IMG/VR virus record: IMGVR_UViG_3300048556_000227
Span: 1-55,380 of that record
Length of the DNA: 55,380 nucleotides
Source: a virus
Strand: one strand, 5' to 3'
The stretch's first letter is position 1. Every line of letters starts with the position of its first letter. Position numbers and translations under genes: made by a program. Positions 6,020-13,392 of this stretch are shown here, in pieces. The notes beneath the pieces were generated by a model, which worked only from the letters and a program-made list of their open reading frames with translations, did no database searches and was not told the origin of the DNA.

Positions 6020-6303
6020 TGTTCACAGCAGGACTAATCGCAGCAGCAGGCTTACTGTTTCTGTTATTCAAGTTCGGCATCCGCCGAGTCATTACCTATG
6101 ACATCTTCTTTGATGTCGCTATCACTGCCATCTTGATGGTGTCACTTGCTGGCACATTCAGCGGCATGATGGCTGCTCTCTTTGGCGGCCTGATAGTATC
6201 AATCGTACTATTCATCATGAAACGTACGATGCGCCACGAAAAATTATCACTGGTTAAGACCAAATCATTTCCATATCGGAGGTTCGCATGGACGGAACAG
6301 TAA
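6019..6303 (+). CDS. Membrane protein (94 aa, two to three membrane segments)
   Basis: Hydrophobic stretches at residues about 3-18, 28-50 and 52-68 separated by basic loops (FGIRR, MKRTMRHEK) indicate an inner-membrane protein with a basic cytoplasmic tail. The sequence GTFSGMMAALFGG is characteristic of small membrane proteins common in marine phages, of unknown role. Start overlaps the stop of the previous frame. It is far from the lysis genes, so I do not call it a holin. Confidence 0.75.
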   Translation: MFTAGLIAAAGLLFLLFKFGIRRVITYDIFFDVAITAILMVSLAGTFSGMMAALFGGLIVSIVLFIMKRTMRHEKLSLVKTKSFPYRRFAWTEQ

Positions 6304-6779
6304 GAGCACAGGAGTTCGAGACCACCCCCTATCACGCTGTGTGTTGCACACACTGCAACTATGACATGGGCTACGACCACAGAAACACGACGGGCATGAA
6401 GCAATCTGTCGACTATGTAACTTGCCCTGAATGCTTCACAAAGCAATACAAGACCGCTGCTAATTACGCACCTGACAGTTGGTATGAGACCAATGCAGCC
6501 AGCTCCAACATGGCAGATAGAGCTGCCGACTCAGACACCGAGACCTATCAAATTTTAGAAAACGTTTCTGGTTATCGCGTTTATGACTTCGAGTTCCCCG
6601 CCGACTACAGCTGGGATGACGTCAGGCATCACGAGATTGATTGGGGTGTCCAACAAATAAGAATTACGTGGGCTGACAGTACAGAGTCGCGCTTCGACAT
6701 AGGTTATGGCGAATTAGAGGATCTCGAAGATACCGGCGATATCCGAATCCAGAACTGGGATGGAGACGAAGTCTATTGA
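6288..6779 (+). CDS. Zinc-ribbon-containing hypothetical protein (163 aa)
   Basis: The start follows GGAGG. The N-terminal third has CCTHC and CPEC pairs about 26 residues apart (Cys20/Cys23 and Cys46/Cys49), a probable zinc ribbon; the C-terminal part is acidic and beta-rich (QQIRITWADSTESRFDIGYG) and looks like a small separate domain. It overlaps the membrane gene by 16 bases. Function is unknown; the zinc ribbon suggests nucleic-acid or protein binding. Confidence 0.75.
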   Translation: MDGTVRAQEFETTPYHAVCCTHCNYDMGYDHRNTTGMKQSVDYVTCPECFTKQYKTAANYAPDSWYETNAASSNMADRAADSDTETYQILENVSGYRVYDFEFPADYSWDDVRHHEIDWGVQQIRITWADSTESRFDIGYGELEDLEDTGDIRIQNWDGDEVY

Positions 6780-6961
6780 ACACTATCGATGAACCCACCT
6801 GCTGCAACTGCGGCAAGGAATGTATCCCAGTCATACTCGAATGGGACGAACCCGTCGAGTTCTGGGGTATGCGCAGCGTAGAGACCTTCTACACCATCGA
6901 CAGCCATTGTTGTAAAGACGAGGTAGAACTACCTACAAACTTTTCTATTCACGACTATTAG
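6776..6961 (+). CDS. Small cysteine-rich hypothetical protein (61 aa)
   Basis: A TTG start at 6776 overlaps the previous TGA (TTGA) with GGAG upstream at 6762-6765. The protein has the pair CCNCGKEC near the N-terminus and CC at residues 50-51, suggesting a small zinc-binding fold. No family is recognised. It ends at the palindrome at 6959. Confidence 0.6.
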   Translation: MNTIDEPTCCNCGKECIPVILEWDEPVEFWGMRSVETFYTIDSHCCKDEVELPTNFSIHDY

Positions 6962-6975
6962 TACAGGAGGTACTA
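6959..6975 (+). promoter_or_regulatory. Palindrome with embedded Shine-Dalgarno (site 2)
   Basis: TAGTACAGGAGGTACTA is identical to site 1 at 1026 and lies two bases before the ATG at 6978. The ribosome-binding site is in the loop of the possible 6-bp RNA hairpin, with GGA exposed. It also overlaps the stop codon of the upstream gene. Confidence 0.7.
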
Positions 6976-6977
6976 TT

Positions 6978-7187
6978 ATGGATCGAGACGAGTTCCTAGA
7001 TCAAAGCGAGCAAGTCGAAGAGCGACTGTCACGCGACGCAAACTCTTACGACATGCTGGTCTACAACTTTGTGTGGCTCAAAAGCCGCAAGCCCGAACTA
7101 CACGCAGAGCTGATGCGTAAGTTCCAGTCGATTGAATCCAGTGTGTACGCACACAGACAAGAGCAAGACGCTAAGGATCTATTCTAA
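6978..7187 (+). CDS. Small acidic hypothetical protein (69 aa)
   Basis: The start is set by AGGAGG inside the palindrome just upstream. The product is charged and helical (RDEFLDQSEQVEERLSRD...) with no recognised domain. It is the gene directly before the DNA polymerase, with only three bases between them, so the hairpin at its start may also influence polymerase translation. Confidence 0.7.
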   Translation: MDRDEFLDQSEQVEERLSRDANSYDMLVYNFVWLKSRKPELHAELMRKFQSIESSVYAHRQEQDAKDLF

Positions 7188-7190
7188 ACC

Positions 7191-8996
7191 ATGCTAGTAA
7201 CACTAGACTTTGAGACCTATTTTGATCCCAAGGTAAGCCTCACCAAAATGACGACGATGGAGTACGTCAAGCATCCCATGTTCAAAGTGTGGGGTGTTGG
7301 TATCAAATTGGATACCAGCCCAACCGAATGGTTCGGTGAAGACGAAGTGGAAGAAGCGCTTAATGATATAGAGTGGGACAAAGCCCACCTACTCTGCCAC
7401 AACACTCCATTCGACGGCTACATTCTTACTCAACTGTACGAGTTAGTACCCGCCTACTACTTAGACACGGCAGCTATGGCCCGTGGTAGATGGCCAGGGG
7501 AAACGTCTCGACTCAAGGATGTAGCCGTCCGATGCTTCCCAGACGACCCAGACATGCGTAAAGGCGAAGAGCTAGTCACAGCGAAAGGTATCTATGACCT
7601 GCCACCGGACATAGAAGACTCGCTTGCTGGCTACTGCATACAAGACGTCGACCTGACCTATGCAATTTACAACCAGCTACTGCCTGCGTACCCACAGGTA
7701 GAGCTAGATATCATCGATCTCACATGCCGAATGTTTTGTGAGCCGAAGATGACGCTCAACCGATGCAAGCTCGAATCGTTTGTCCAATCCGAACGAGCGT
7801 ACTCGGAGCAGGCCATCGAGAAATCTGGTCTGGATCGTAAGGTCTTGGCCAGTAATCAACAGTTTTCAGCATGGGCTGAAGAGCAAGGGCTGACAGTACC
7901 AACTAAAGTCAGTCCGTCCACAGGCAACAAGATACCTGCCTTTGGTAAAAATGACGCTGCCTACCGGCAGTGGCAACAGCAGCACCCTGAATACAACCAC
8001 GTATGGCAGGGCAGAGAAGCCGTGAAGAGCAGACTCAATGAAACACGAGCACAACGTTTCATTGACTGTGCTAACGCAGGTAGTCGACTACCTGCCCCCC
8101 TTCGCTACTACGCTGCTCATACCGGTAGATTTGGAGGTACAGATAAGATCAACCTTCAGAACCTGCCTCGCAACAGCGAACTACGTAAAGCTATAGAAGC
8201 ACCGTCCGGTGGCTTCCTTTACGTAGCGGATCTATCAAACATCGAGTCTCGTATGCTGGCATGGCTTGCCGAAGAAGATGAGCTACTGCAAATGTACCGA
8301 GACGGCACCGATGTTTACTGTGATTTTGCATCCAAGGTATATGGACGCACGATCACGAAAGACGATGAAGTCGAACGCTTCGTAGGCAAGACCGCGATAC
8401 TAGGTCTAGGTTACGGCATGGGCGCTCAGAAGTTCCAAGCCACACTGAAGCAAGCCAACATAGAGATGGATTTCTTTGAAGCCAAGAATATCGTTGATGG
8501 ATATCGAACGACGTATCCTCACATCCCTGACCTATGGTACCGACTCAACGCTTTACTTATTGAGTCTTCGAACATGGGCAGGGTGCAGGATGACGATTCG
8601 TTTGGTTACGCTTACAGGTGTATCCAAGCGGCTCCCAACGCGATTCTCCTCCCGAATGGGATGTCGCTTAGGTACCCCTCTTTAACCAGCACAAAAGCTG
8701 GTTTGACTTATCAATCTATGGGCAAACCCGTCTCTACCTATGGCGGGCGCATTACCGAGAACGTTGTACAAGCACTCGCTCGCATTGTCTTATGCGATCA
8801 CATGCTGCAAATACAGCGCCGACCAGAATTTGAAGTTGTGCTGACAGTACATGACGAGGTCATTGCTCTAAGTCAGCAGGACAACCCACAAGATAAGCTA
8901 AACAGTATGATCGAGATCATGCGCCAGCCCCCTCAATGGGCCCTTGACTTACCGCTCGATGCAGAAGGCGGTTGGGACGTTAGTTACAGCAAATGA
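7191..8996 (+). CDS. Family A DNA polymerase with 3'-5' exonuclease domain (601 aa)
   Basis: This is the replicative polymerase. The exonuclease has DFETY (residues 6-10), HNTPFDGYIL (70-79) and YCIQDVDLTYAIY (148-160). The polymerase has motif A VADLSNIESRM (345-355), motif B R396-xxx-K400-xxx-L404-xxx-Y408 and motif C LTVHDEV (551-557, catalytic His-Asp-Glu). The position equivalent to E. coli Phe762 is Leu404, a form associated in the marine-virus literature with temperate phages, which agrees with the integrase. At 601 residues it has no large insert such as the DnaJ-type insert described for phage HMO-2011. Its stop overlaps the csrA start (ATGA). Confidence 0.96.
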   Translation: MLVTLDFETYFDPKVSLTKMTTMEYVKHPMFKVWGVGIKLDTSPTEWFGEDEVEEALNDIEWDKAHLLCHNTPFDGYILTQLYELVPAYYLDTAAMARGRWPGETSRLKDVAVRCFPDDPDMRKGEELVTAKGIYDLPPDIEDSLAGYCIQDVDLTYAIYNQLLPAYPQVELDIIDLTCRMFCEPKMTLNRCKLESFVQSERAYSEQAIEKSGLDRKVLASNQQFSAWAEEQGLTVPTKVSPSTGNKIPAFGKNDAAYRQWQQQHPEYNHVWQGREAVKSRLNETRAQRFIDCANAGSRLPAPLRYYAAHTGRFGGTDKINLQNLPRNSELRKAIEAPSGGFLYVADLSNIESRMLAWLAEEDELLQMYRDGTDVYCDFASKVYGRTITKDDEVERFVGKTAILGLGYGMGAQKFQATLKQANIEMDFFEAKNIVDGYRTTYPHIPDLWYRLNALLIESSNMGRVQDDDSFGYAYRCIQAAPNAILLPNGMSLRYPSLTSTKAGLTYQSMGKPVSTYGGRITENVVQALARIVLCDHMLQIQRRPEFEVVLTVHDEVIALSQQDNPQDKLNSMIEIMRQPPQWALDLPLDAEGGWDVSYSK

Positions 8997-9172
8997 GTGG
9001 TCTTGTACTGTCAAGAAAGCTCATGGAGCAGGTACTTCTTGAAATGCAGGACGGCACTGAGGTGCTTATTACTGTCAGTCGGATAGATAAAAACCAAGTC
9101 CGTCTACATTTCGAAGCACCACAACAAGTAAAAATTACTAGGATAAAACGAAACAACATTGACCATAAATAG
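8993..9172 (+). CDS. csrA: CsrA/RsmA-type RNA-binding regulator (59 aa)
   Basis: The 59-residue product follows the CsrA pattern almost from end to end: LVLSRKLME (CsrA LILTRRVGE), an EVLITVSRIDKNQVRLHFEAPQQVKITR stretch, that is, five strands ending in the AP-xx-V-x-I-x-R motif. The two key RNA-binding arginines are present, Arg8 and Arg50 (E. coli Arg6 and Arg44). CsrA dimers bind GGA in RNA hairpin loops and usually block ribosome binding. The ATG overlaps the polymerase stop, so it is co-translated, and the TAG stop is the first three bases of the palindrome at 9170. It probably regulates host or phage mRNAs; phage hairpins at 1026 and 6959 are candidates. Confidence 0.88.
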   Translation: MSGLVLSRKLMEQVLLEMQDGTEVLITVSRIDKNQVRLHFEAPQQVKITRIKRNNIDHK

Positions 9173-9187
9173 TACTAGTTATACTAT
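9159..9187 (+). promoter_or_regulatory. Promoter with overlapping palindromic operator (site 3)
   Basis: TTGACC (9159-9164), 17 bases, then TACTAT (9182-9187) resemble a sigma-70 promoter. The palindrome TAGTA-CTAGTTA-TACTA occupies 9170-9186, covering the spacer and the -10 element, so a protein bound there would block transcription of the primase-helicase gene 27 bases downstream. Confidence 0.6.
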
Positions 9188-9213
9188 CGACAGCCGCGTT
9201 GGAGGAGAACAAT

Positions 9214-11703
9214 ATGCAGCTGAACTTTCTATCTGCCAGTAATGGCTTGCCCCTTACTAAGACTTTCAGCGCTACCGGCTCTACTCCTTACCCACTTGTT
9301 ACCCACGTCGACAGCCATACGTTCTCTGTTGACACGATCTCAGACTTCCATGACACGCTGCGCCAGCAATCACAGCTAGGTCACTGCCTACTCAAAGGTG
9401 ACCTGAAGCAGCCGCTCGTCAATGAGTCCCGCAAAGGCAAATCAAACCGCAACGCTTACACCGATCTGCTTGTCCTCGACATCGACGGCTTGCGCATACC
9501 CAATACAAAGTTCTCAACTGGCCCACTAACTACGGTTCATATCGAGCACATTGCCAACATGATTGTGTCCGCCCTGCCCGATCAGCTTAACGACGTTAGC
9601 TTTATCGCTCAGGCATCCAGTTCTTTTGGCATGAAGTCGGATCGATTCTCTCTGCACCTATTCTTTATGCTGACTGTGCCGCTACCACCTAAGACCGTGA
9701 AGTTATGGCTACAGCACGTTAATCACGCAGATACCTTATTCGAAGAACAGATCGAGCTGTCCGTCAATGGACACTCTCTCAAGTACGTGGTGGACACCAG
9801 TGTTGCTGATAACAGCAAACTGATATTCATCGCACCACCAACGTTTGCTGATAAGACTCTTGACCCGTTTCAAGATTCTGATCAACGGATCGTGTTGGTA
9901 AACAAAGGACAAGAGACCTTAGACCTTGCACCTTTGATGAGTGGCATTAGCCGAGAAGCCATGTTCAGTGTCAGTAGAGCCAAGAAGGACTCGCTGCGTG
10001 ACACGGCTGGCATGAACAGAAAGAAAGAAAAAATACAGATAGCACAAGTTAATTATCGCAACGAAGAAATACTAACCAACCCAGACAAAGTATCGATCAC
10101 AGTATCAGACGACAGTAGCTCGCCGTTCATCCGCTGTAATATCAACGGTGGTGACAGCGGTGCTTACTACTTCAACCTCGATGCTCCGACCTACATGTAC
10201 AACTTCAAAGACGAACCGATCTTTGAGATTGAGAAAGCCGATCCAGACTTCTACCTCAGCATCTTTGAGATGTTTGACGATCACATCAGTGAGTCCGGTA
10301 AGGCTTCCGTTCCTGTAGCAATCCGTGATTTCTACACAGACATCTACTACTGCGGCCTGTTTGACCCAAACATTCAACAGTTCAGTGATAACTACCCACT
10401 AACCCCGTTAGCTAAAGGATCTATCGACAGCTTCATGCTCAGTCATGGACGCCCTGTACCCGACTTCATACCCGACGCCCGAGTTATCTTCGACCCAACG
10501 CAGAAGGAAGAGGCAATACAGCTGCAGAACACGCCGTACCACATCAACATGTATCGACAAACCGACTACATGCTTAACGCAACTGAACCTGATAGGCCTT
10601 TGACCTTAGGCCAAGGGCCAAAGATCCAAGACAAGTGTCCTCTCACCTATAAGTTAATACACCACATACTGGGCAATGGTGACGAAGAGCTTGAACGCTT
10701 CCTTAATTGGCTGGCTTACATATACCAAACACGACAGAAAGCTGGCACCGCTTGGGTGCTGACAGGGGTACCAGGTACCGGTAAGGGTCTGTTCTATAGC
10801 CGCATACTTCGACCGCTGTTTGGTGAAGCGCACGTACCAATGAAGGCGCTGCAGAACATCGAAGAGCAATTCAATTTGTACATGCGCACTGCCCTCTTTC
10901 TCATTGTCGATGAGTTCCACATGAGCAGTGCTAGCCAAGGCACTATTAAGATTGCAGATAAACTCAAGAACCAGATTACTGAGAACACGACCACGATACG
11001 CGCTATGCGTAGCAACCAGACAGAAGTTAAGAACTTTACGAACTTCATATTCCTGACTAACCGGCTCGATGCCGTAAAGATCGAAGACGGAGATCGCCGG
11101 TACAACATCGCACCTCGACAAGAAACCAAGCTCGAAGTCGCTCACCCTGAAGTCATTGAGCGCATCGACGAGCTTCACAAAGAGTTACATGACTTCGCAG
11201 GCATCTTGAAAACATACGAAGTCAACACACGTCTCGTCAGAACCTGCGTCAACAACGATGCAAAAACCGAGATGCGACACGTCAGCATGTCTGTGTTCGA
11301 AGACTTCTGTCGCGCCTTGAAAGAAGGCGAGCTTGAGTTCTTCACCGACGTGTTACAGATAGAAACAACCAACGTCATGGGTAGCGGTGACGTACTACCC
11401 GCTCAACGTTTCGTTAAGAGCTGGTTAGCTAAGAGCAACGAGGAGTACATGATGATCAAAGACGAACATCTACGAGTTGTCTTCCACGCTCTGACCGAAC
11501 AGACACCACGCATCAACGCAAAAGAATTCGGCAAACGTCTTGATCGCAATGGCTTAACCAAGACACGTAAGCGTCAGTCTGGTGCAGACCGCGACGCCAA
11601 TCCAATACGCGGTATCGAAGTGAACTGGAAGATATCCGACGAAAGCCGTGACGAACTGATTGATACCTACTTCAACACCAAAGATAAACAGTTAGTCGCT
11701 TAG
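9214..11703 (+). CDS. Primase-helicase, DUF5906/D5-like SF3 helicase (829 aa)
   Basis: The ATG at 9214 is chosen because GGAGGAG lies at 9201-9207; a TTG at 9199 in the same frame is not needed. The N-terminal half includes LVLDIDGL and a SDRFSLHLFFML stretch typical of archaeo-eukaryotic primase-type domains. The C-terminal half is an SF3-type ATPase: Walker A GVPGTGKG (518-525), Walker B LFLIVDEF (Asp566, Glu567), then a FLTNRLDAVKIEDGDRR motif of the DUF5906 family. It should prime and unwind DNA for the family A polymerase. It has its own promoter/operator and ends before palindrome site 4. Confidence 0.9.
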   Translation: MQLNFLSASNGLPLTKTFSATGSTPYPLVTHVDSHTFSVDTISDFHDTLRQQSQLGHCLLKGDLKQPLVNESRKGKSNRNAYTDLLVLDIDGLRIPNTKFSTGPLTTVHIEHIANMIVSALPDQLNDVSFIAQASSSFGMKSDRFSLHLFFMLTVPLPPKTVKLWLQHVNHADTLFEEQIELSVNGHSLKYVVDTSVADNSKLIFIAPPTFADKTLDPFQDSDQRIVLVNKGQETLDLAPLMSGISREAMFSVSRAKKDSLRDTAGMNRKKEKIQIAQVNYRNEEILTNPDKVSITVSDDSSSPFIRCNINGGDSGAYYFNLDAPTYMYNFKDEPIFEIEKADPDFYLSIFEMFDDHISESGKASVPVAIRDFYTDIYYCGLFDPNIQQFSDNYPLTPLAKGSIDSFMLSHGRPVPDFIPDARVIFDPTQKEEAIQLQNTPYHINMYRQTDYMLNATEPDRPLTLGQGPKIQDKCPLTYKLIHHILGNGDEELERFLNWLAYIYQTRQKAGTAWVLTGVPGTGKGLFYSRILRPLFGEAHVPMKALQNIEEQFNLYMRTALFLIVDEFHMSSASQGTIKIADKLKNQITENTTTIRAMRSNQTEVKNFTNFIFLTNRLDAVKIEDGDRRYNIAPRQETKLEVAHPEVIERIDELHKELHDFAGILKTYEVNTRLVRTCVNNDAKTEMRHVSMSVFEDFCRALKEGELEFFTDVLQIETTNVMGSGDVLPAQRFVKSWLAKSNEEYMMIKDEHLRVVFHALTEQTPRINAKEFGKRLDRNGLTKTRKRQSGADRDANPIRGIEVNWKISDESRDELIDTYFNTKDKQLVA

Positions 11704-11710
11704 ACTTTTA

Positions 11711-11727
11711 TAGTAGTATTACTACTA
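11711..11727 (+). promoter_or_regulatory. Palindromic operator-like site 4
   Basis: TAGTA-GTATTAC-TACTA lies seven bases after the primase-helicase stop and 22 bases before the nuclease ATG. No convincing -35 element is visible. Same arm sequence and spacing as the other sites. Confidence 0.6.
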
Positions 11728-11749
11728 CTTAACGATACATAAGAACTAT

Positions 11750-12496
11750 ATGAACCTTACCCAAGACGAAAGACCAGACCTTGAGAGCTTAACCGCTAAG
11801 CCGGACAAGCTAGGCCTGACGCCTGCGTGGTCATACTCAGCACTAAAAGTATTCGAAGAGTGCCCTTATCGCACATACATCAGCCGCGTTAAGAAAGTAC
11901 GAGAGCCATCAAGCCCCGCTGCAGACCGTGGTACAGCCATTCACCAAGAAGCTGAAGACTATGTCTGCGGCAAGTTAGGTGAAATGCCAGACTCGCTGAA
12001 GAAGTTTGAAGACGACTTCGAACAATTACGTGCGATGTACGCCGACGCCAAGGTCGAACTAGAAGGTGAATGGGGCTTCGATCTTGACTGGCAACCCGTC
12101 GGTTGGATGGAACCTAAGACGTGGGCACGCATCAAGCTCGATGCTCTCGTCAATGAAGACGAGCAATCTTGCCGCGTCATCGACTACAAGACCGGCAAGA
12201 AATGGGGCAACGAGATAACGCACGGACAGCAGTGCTTGTTGTACGCCATCGGCACCTTCTTCCGTTACCCGCACATCGAGTTCGCACAAACCGAACTGTG
12301 GTATCTCGACAAAGGCGAAAAAACAATCAAGCAGTTCACCCGTGCAGAGGCAATGGAGTTCGCTCCGGGCTTCTACAAACGCGCTGTCGCTATGACGACG
12401 TGTACGGATTACGAACCCAAGCCCAGTAAGAACAATTGTAAGTGGTGCTCGTACAAGAAAGGCGAGCCACCTGAGTGTTATTGGGGCGTTAGCTAG
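11750..12496 (+). CDS. Cas4/RecB-like PD-(D/E)XK nuclease, probable Fe-S protein (248 aa)
   Basis: The fold is indicated by SYSALKVFEECPYRTY (29-43), His65 in GTAIHQEAED, Asp131 in IKLDAL, the catalytic VIDYKTGK (143-150, Asp145 and Lys147) and the GQQCLLYA motif (159-166). Cys38 together with Cys230, Cys233 and Cys243 is the layout of an iron-sulfur cluster in Cas4 and AddB nucleases. It is likely a 5'-3' single-strand exonuclease used in replication or recombination. It sits between the primase-helicase and the SF2 helicase genes. No CRISPR genes accompany it. Confidence 0.9.
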   Translation: MNLTQDERPDLESLTAKPDKLGLTPAWSYSALKVFEECPYRTYISRVKKVREPSSPAADRGTAIHQEAEDYVCGKLGEMPDSLKKFEDDFEQLRAMYADAKVELEGEWGFDLDWQPVGWMEPKTWARIKLDALVNEDEQSCRVIDYKTGKKWGNEITHGQQCLLYAIGTFFRYPHIEFAQTELWYLDKGEKTIKQFTRAEAMEFAPGFYKRAVAMTTCTDYEPKPSKNNCKWCSYKKGEPPECYWGVS

Positions 12497-12503
12497 ACCG
12501 ATC

Positions 12504-12574
12504 ATGCAGCCCTAGCCAGCACCCTCCTCCTCCGGTGTCTGGGCCCCCTTCCCGCCCTACGGCTAGGGCTGCAT
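12504..12574. repeat. 14-bp perfect inverted repeat with GC-rich loop
   Basis: ATGCAGCCCTAGCC (12504-12517) is repeated in inverse orientation as GGCTAGGGCTGCAT (12561-12574), separated by 43 bases that are C-rich on the plus strand and G-rich (GGAGGAGGAGGG) on the minus strand. It fills the gap between the nuclease and the next gene. There is no T run. It may be a structured RNA, a weak terminator or a protein-binding cruciform. Confidence 0.7.
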
Positions 12575-12588
12575 CCCAAGGAGTGTTT

Positions 12589-12831
12589 ATGGAAATGTTT
12601 TATTGCGAAGGCAACGCAGTCATCCAGTACTCGTTGAAGACCGACCCACCAGAAGCAATGTATTGGTCAACGTACCGACTCAAGAAATCTCACATCGTTA
12701 TCCATAACCGTATGGATCGATCTGAAAAAGCCGCTTGGCGTACAAAAATACTGAAGAGCATTACTTATGACGAAGCAGTTCCTCGCAGCAATACGAGCAC
12801 AGGAAACAGTTCAAAAGTTGAACTGGGTTAA
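12589..12831 (+). CDS. Hypothetical protein (80 aa)
   Basis: The ATG at 12589 with AAGGAG (12578-12583) is preferred over a GTG/ATG at 12535 that would lie inside the inverted repeat. The product starts MEMFYCEGNAVIQYSLKTD and appears beta-rich in its first half with basic residues (RLKKSHIVIHNRMDRSEK). No family is recognised. Its end overlaps the following gene by 65 bases in another frame. Confidence 0.6.
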   Translation: MEMFYCEGNAVIQYSLKTDPPEAMYWSTYRLKKSHIVIHNRMDRSEKAAWRTKILKSITYDEAVPRSNTSTGNSSKVELG

Positions 12832-13018
12832 ACCCACCTCGTTTTTCTGGGACACGGGTAAACCTAGAAGCCCGTCATTGACCATTGAACAAAAAATCAA
12901 GATCTATGACCTACGAGATCAAGGTCTTGGCTACAGAGACATAGCCGCCAAGCTAGGCCACTCCTACTACATGGTTTACAACACGATTTACCGCCGTGAA
13001 CACGGTGAAAAACTATGA
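12767..13018 (+). CDS. Helix-turn-helix DNA-binding protein (83 aa)
   Basis: The C-terminal part, LTIEQKIKIYDLRDQGLGYRDIAAKLGHSYYMVYNTIYRR (37-76), has the spacing of a resolvase- or transposase-type helix-turn-helix that reads DNA with its last helix (SYYMVYNTIYRR). It may be a small transcription factor for the early region or an accessory of replication. The start overlaps the preceding gene and the stop overlaps the next ATG (ATGA). Confidence 0.7.
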   Translation: MTKQFLAAIRAQETVQKLNWVKPTSFFWDTGKPRSPSLTIEQKIKIYDLRDQGLGYRDIAAKLGHSYYMVYNTIYRREHGEKL

Positions 13019-13197
13019 CTCGGTTCACAGATGTTCAAGGTGCAGTCGAAGAAGCCCACTTCATACAAGACAAGCTGAAAGAAACAGCGCTAATAACGAT
13101 GGATAAACAGGGCAACTTGTACGTCATAACGCGTAACCAATACGAATCAGCAGAGCACAACACAAATACAGTGTTGGAAATTTGCAATAACGATTAG
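13015..13197 (+). CDS. Small hypothetical protein (60 aa)
   Basis: The ATG overlaps the TGA of the helix-turn-helix gene. The product, MTRFTDVQGAVEEAHFIQDK..., is short and mixed alpha/beta and has no recognised domain. It is followed by about 195 bases without a gene. Confidence 0.6.
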   Translation: MTRFTDVQGAVEEAHFIQDKLKETALITMDKQGNLYVITRNQYESAEHNTNTVLEICNND

Positions 13198-13338
13198 GGG
13201 TAACGAGCTGCAAGGTGCGTGCTGGCATCAGGCAGTGTCAGGTTGGATTCCTGACCTCCGAAATGTGAAATAGGTTAGATGAAGCGGCTCACCCCGTTGG
13301 AAATCATGGGCTCAATCTGATCAACCAGCACAATCTTC
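13198..13338 (+). other. Gene-free stretch with a GGA-loop hairpin
   Basis: No protein is evident. GTCAGG (13237-13242) pairs perfectly with CCTGAC (13250-13255) around the 7-base loop TTGGATT, which shows GGA; further on TTGGAAATC repeats the GGA context. The hairpin resembles a tRNA T-arm in size but no matching acceptor stem or anticodon arm is found, so I do not call a tRNA. A small structured RNA, possibly a CsrA ligand, is conceivable. Confidence 0.35.
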
Positions 13339-13366
13339 TTGAATAAATTAGTACAACATGTACTAT
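13339..13366 (+). promoter_or_regulatory. Promoter with overlapping palindromic operator (site 5)
   Basis: TTGAAT (13339-13344), 16 bases and TACTAT (13361-13366) look like a sigma-70 promoter. The palindrome TAGTA-CAACATG-TACTA at 13349-13365 covers spacer and -10 element. The SF2 helicase ATG is 27 bases further on. Confidence 0.6.
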
Positions 13367-13392
13367 TTACAGCCAATTAAGAATCAATAAAT

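Noticed and set aside
7444-7459. TAGTA and TACTA arms inside the polymerase gene
   Set aside because: Spacer is six bases instead of seven and the site is well within the coding region.
7191-8996. DnaJ-type insert in the polymerase, as in phage HMO-2011
   Set aside because: No CxxCxG repeats and the distance between exonuclease and polymerase motifs is normal.
10654-11178. Minus-strand frame of 174 aa within the primase-helicase
   Set aside because: Entirely antisense to a well-supported gene with intact ATPase motifs.
11750-12496. Cas4-like nuclease as part of a CRISPR system
   Set aside because: There is no array of spaced repeats and no other cas gene in the window; it fits a replication/recombination role.
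13190-13262. Possible tRNA upstream of the helicase
   Set aside because: Only a T-arm-like hairpin is present; no acceptor stem of 7 pairs, the T-loop lacks the usual C56, and no anticodon arm can be drawn.
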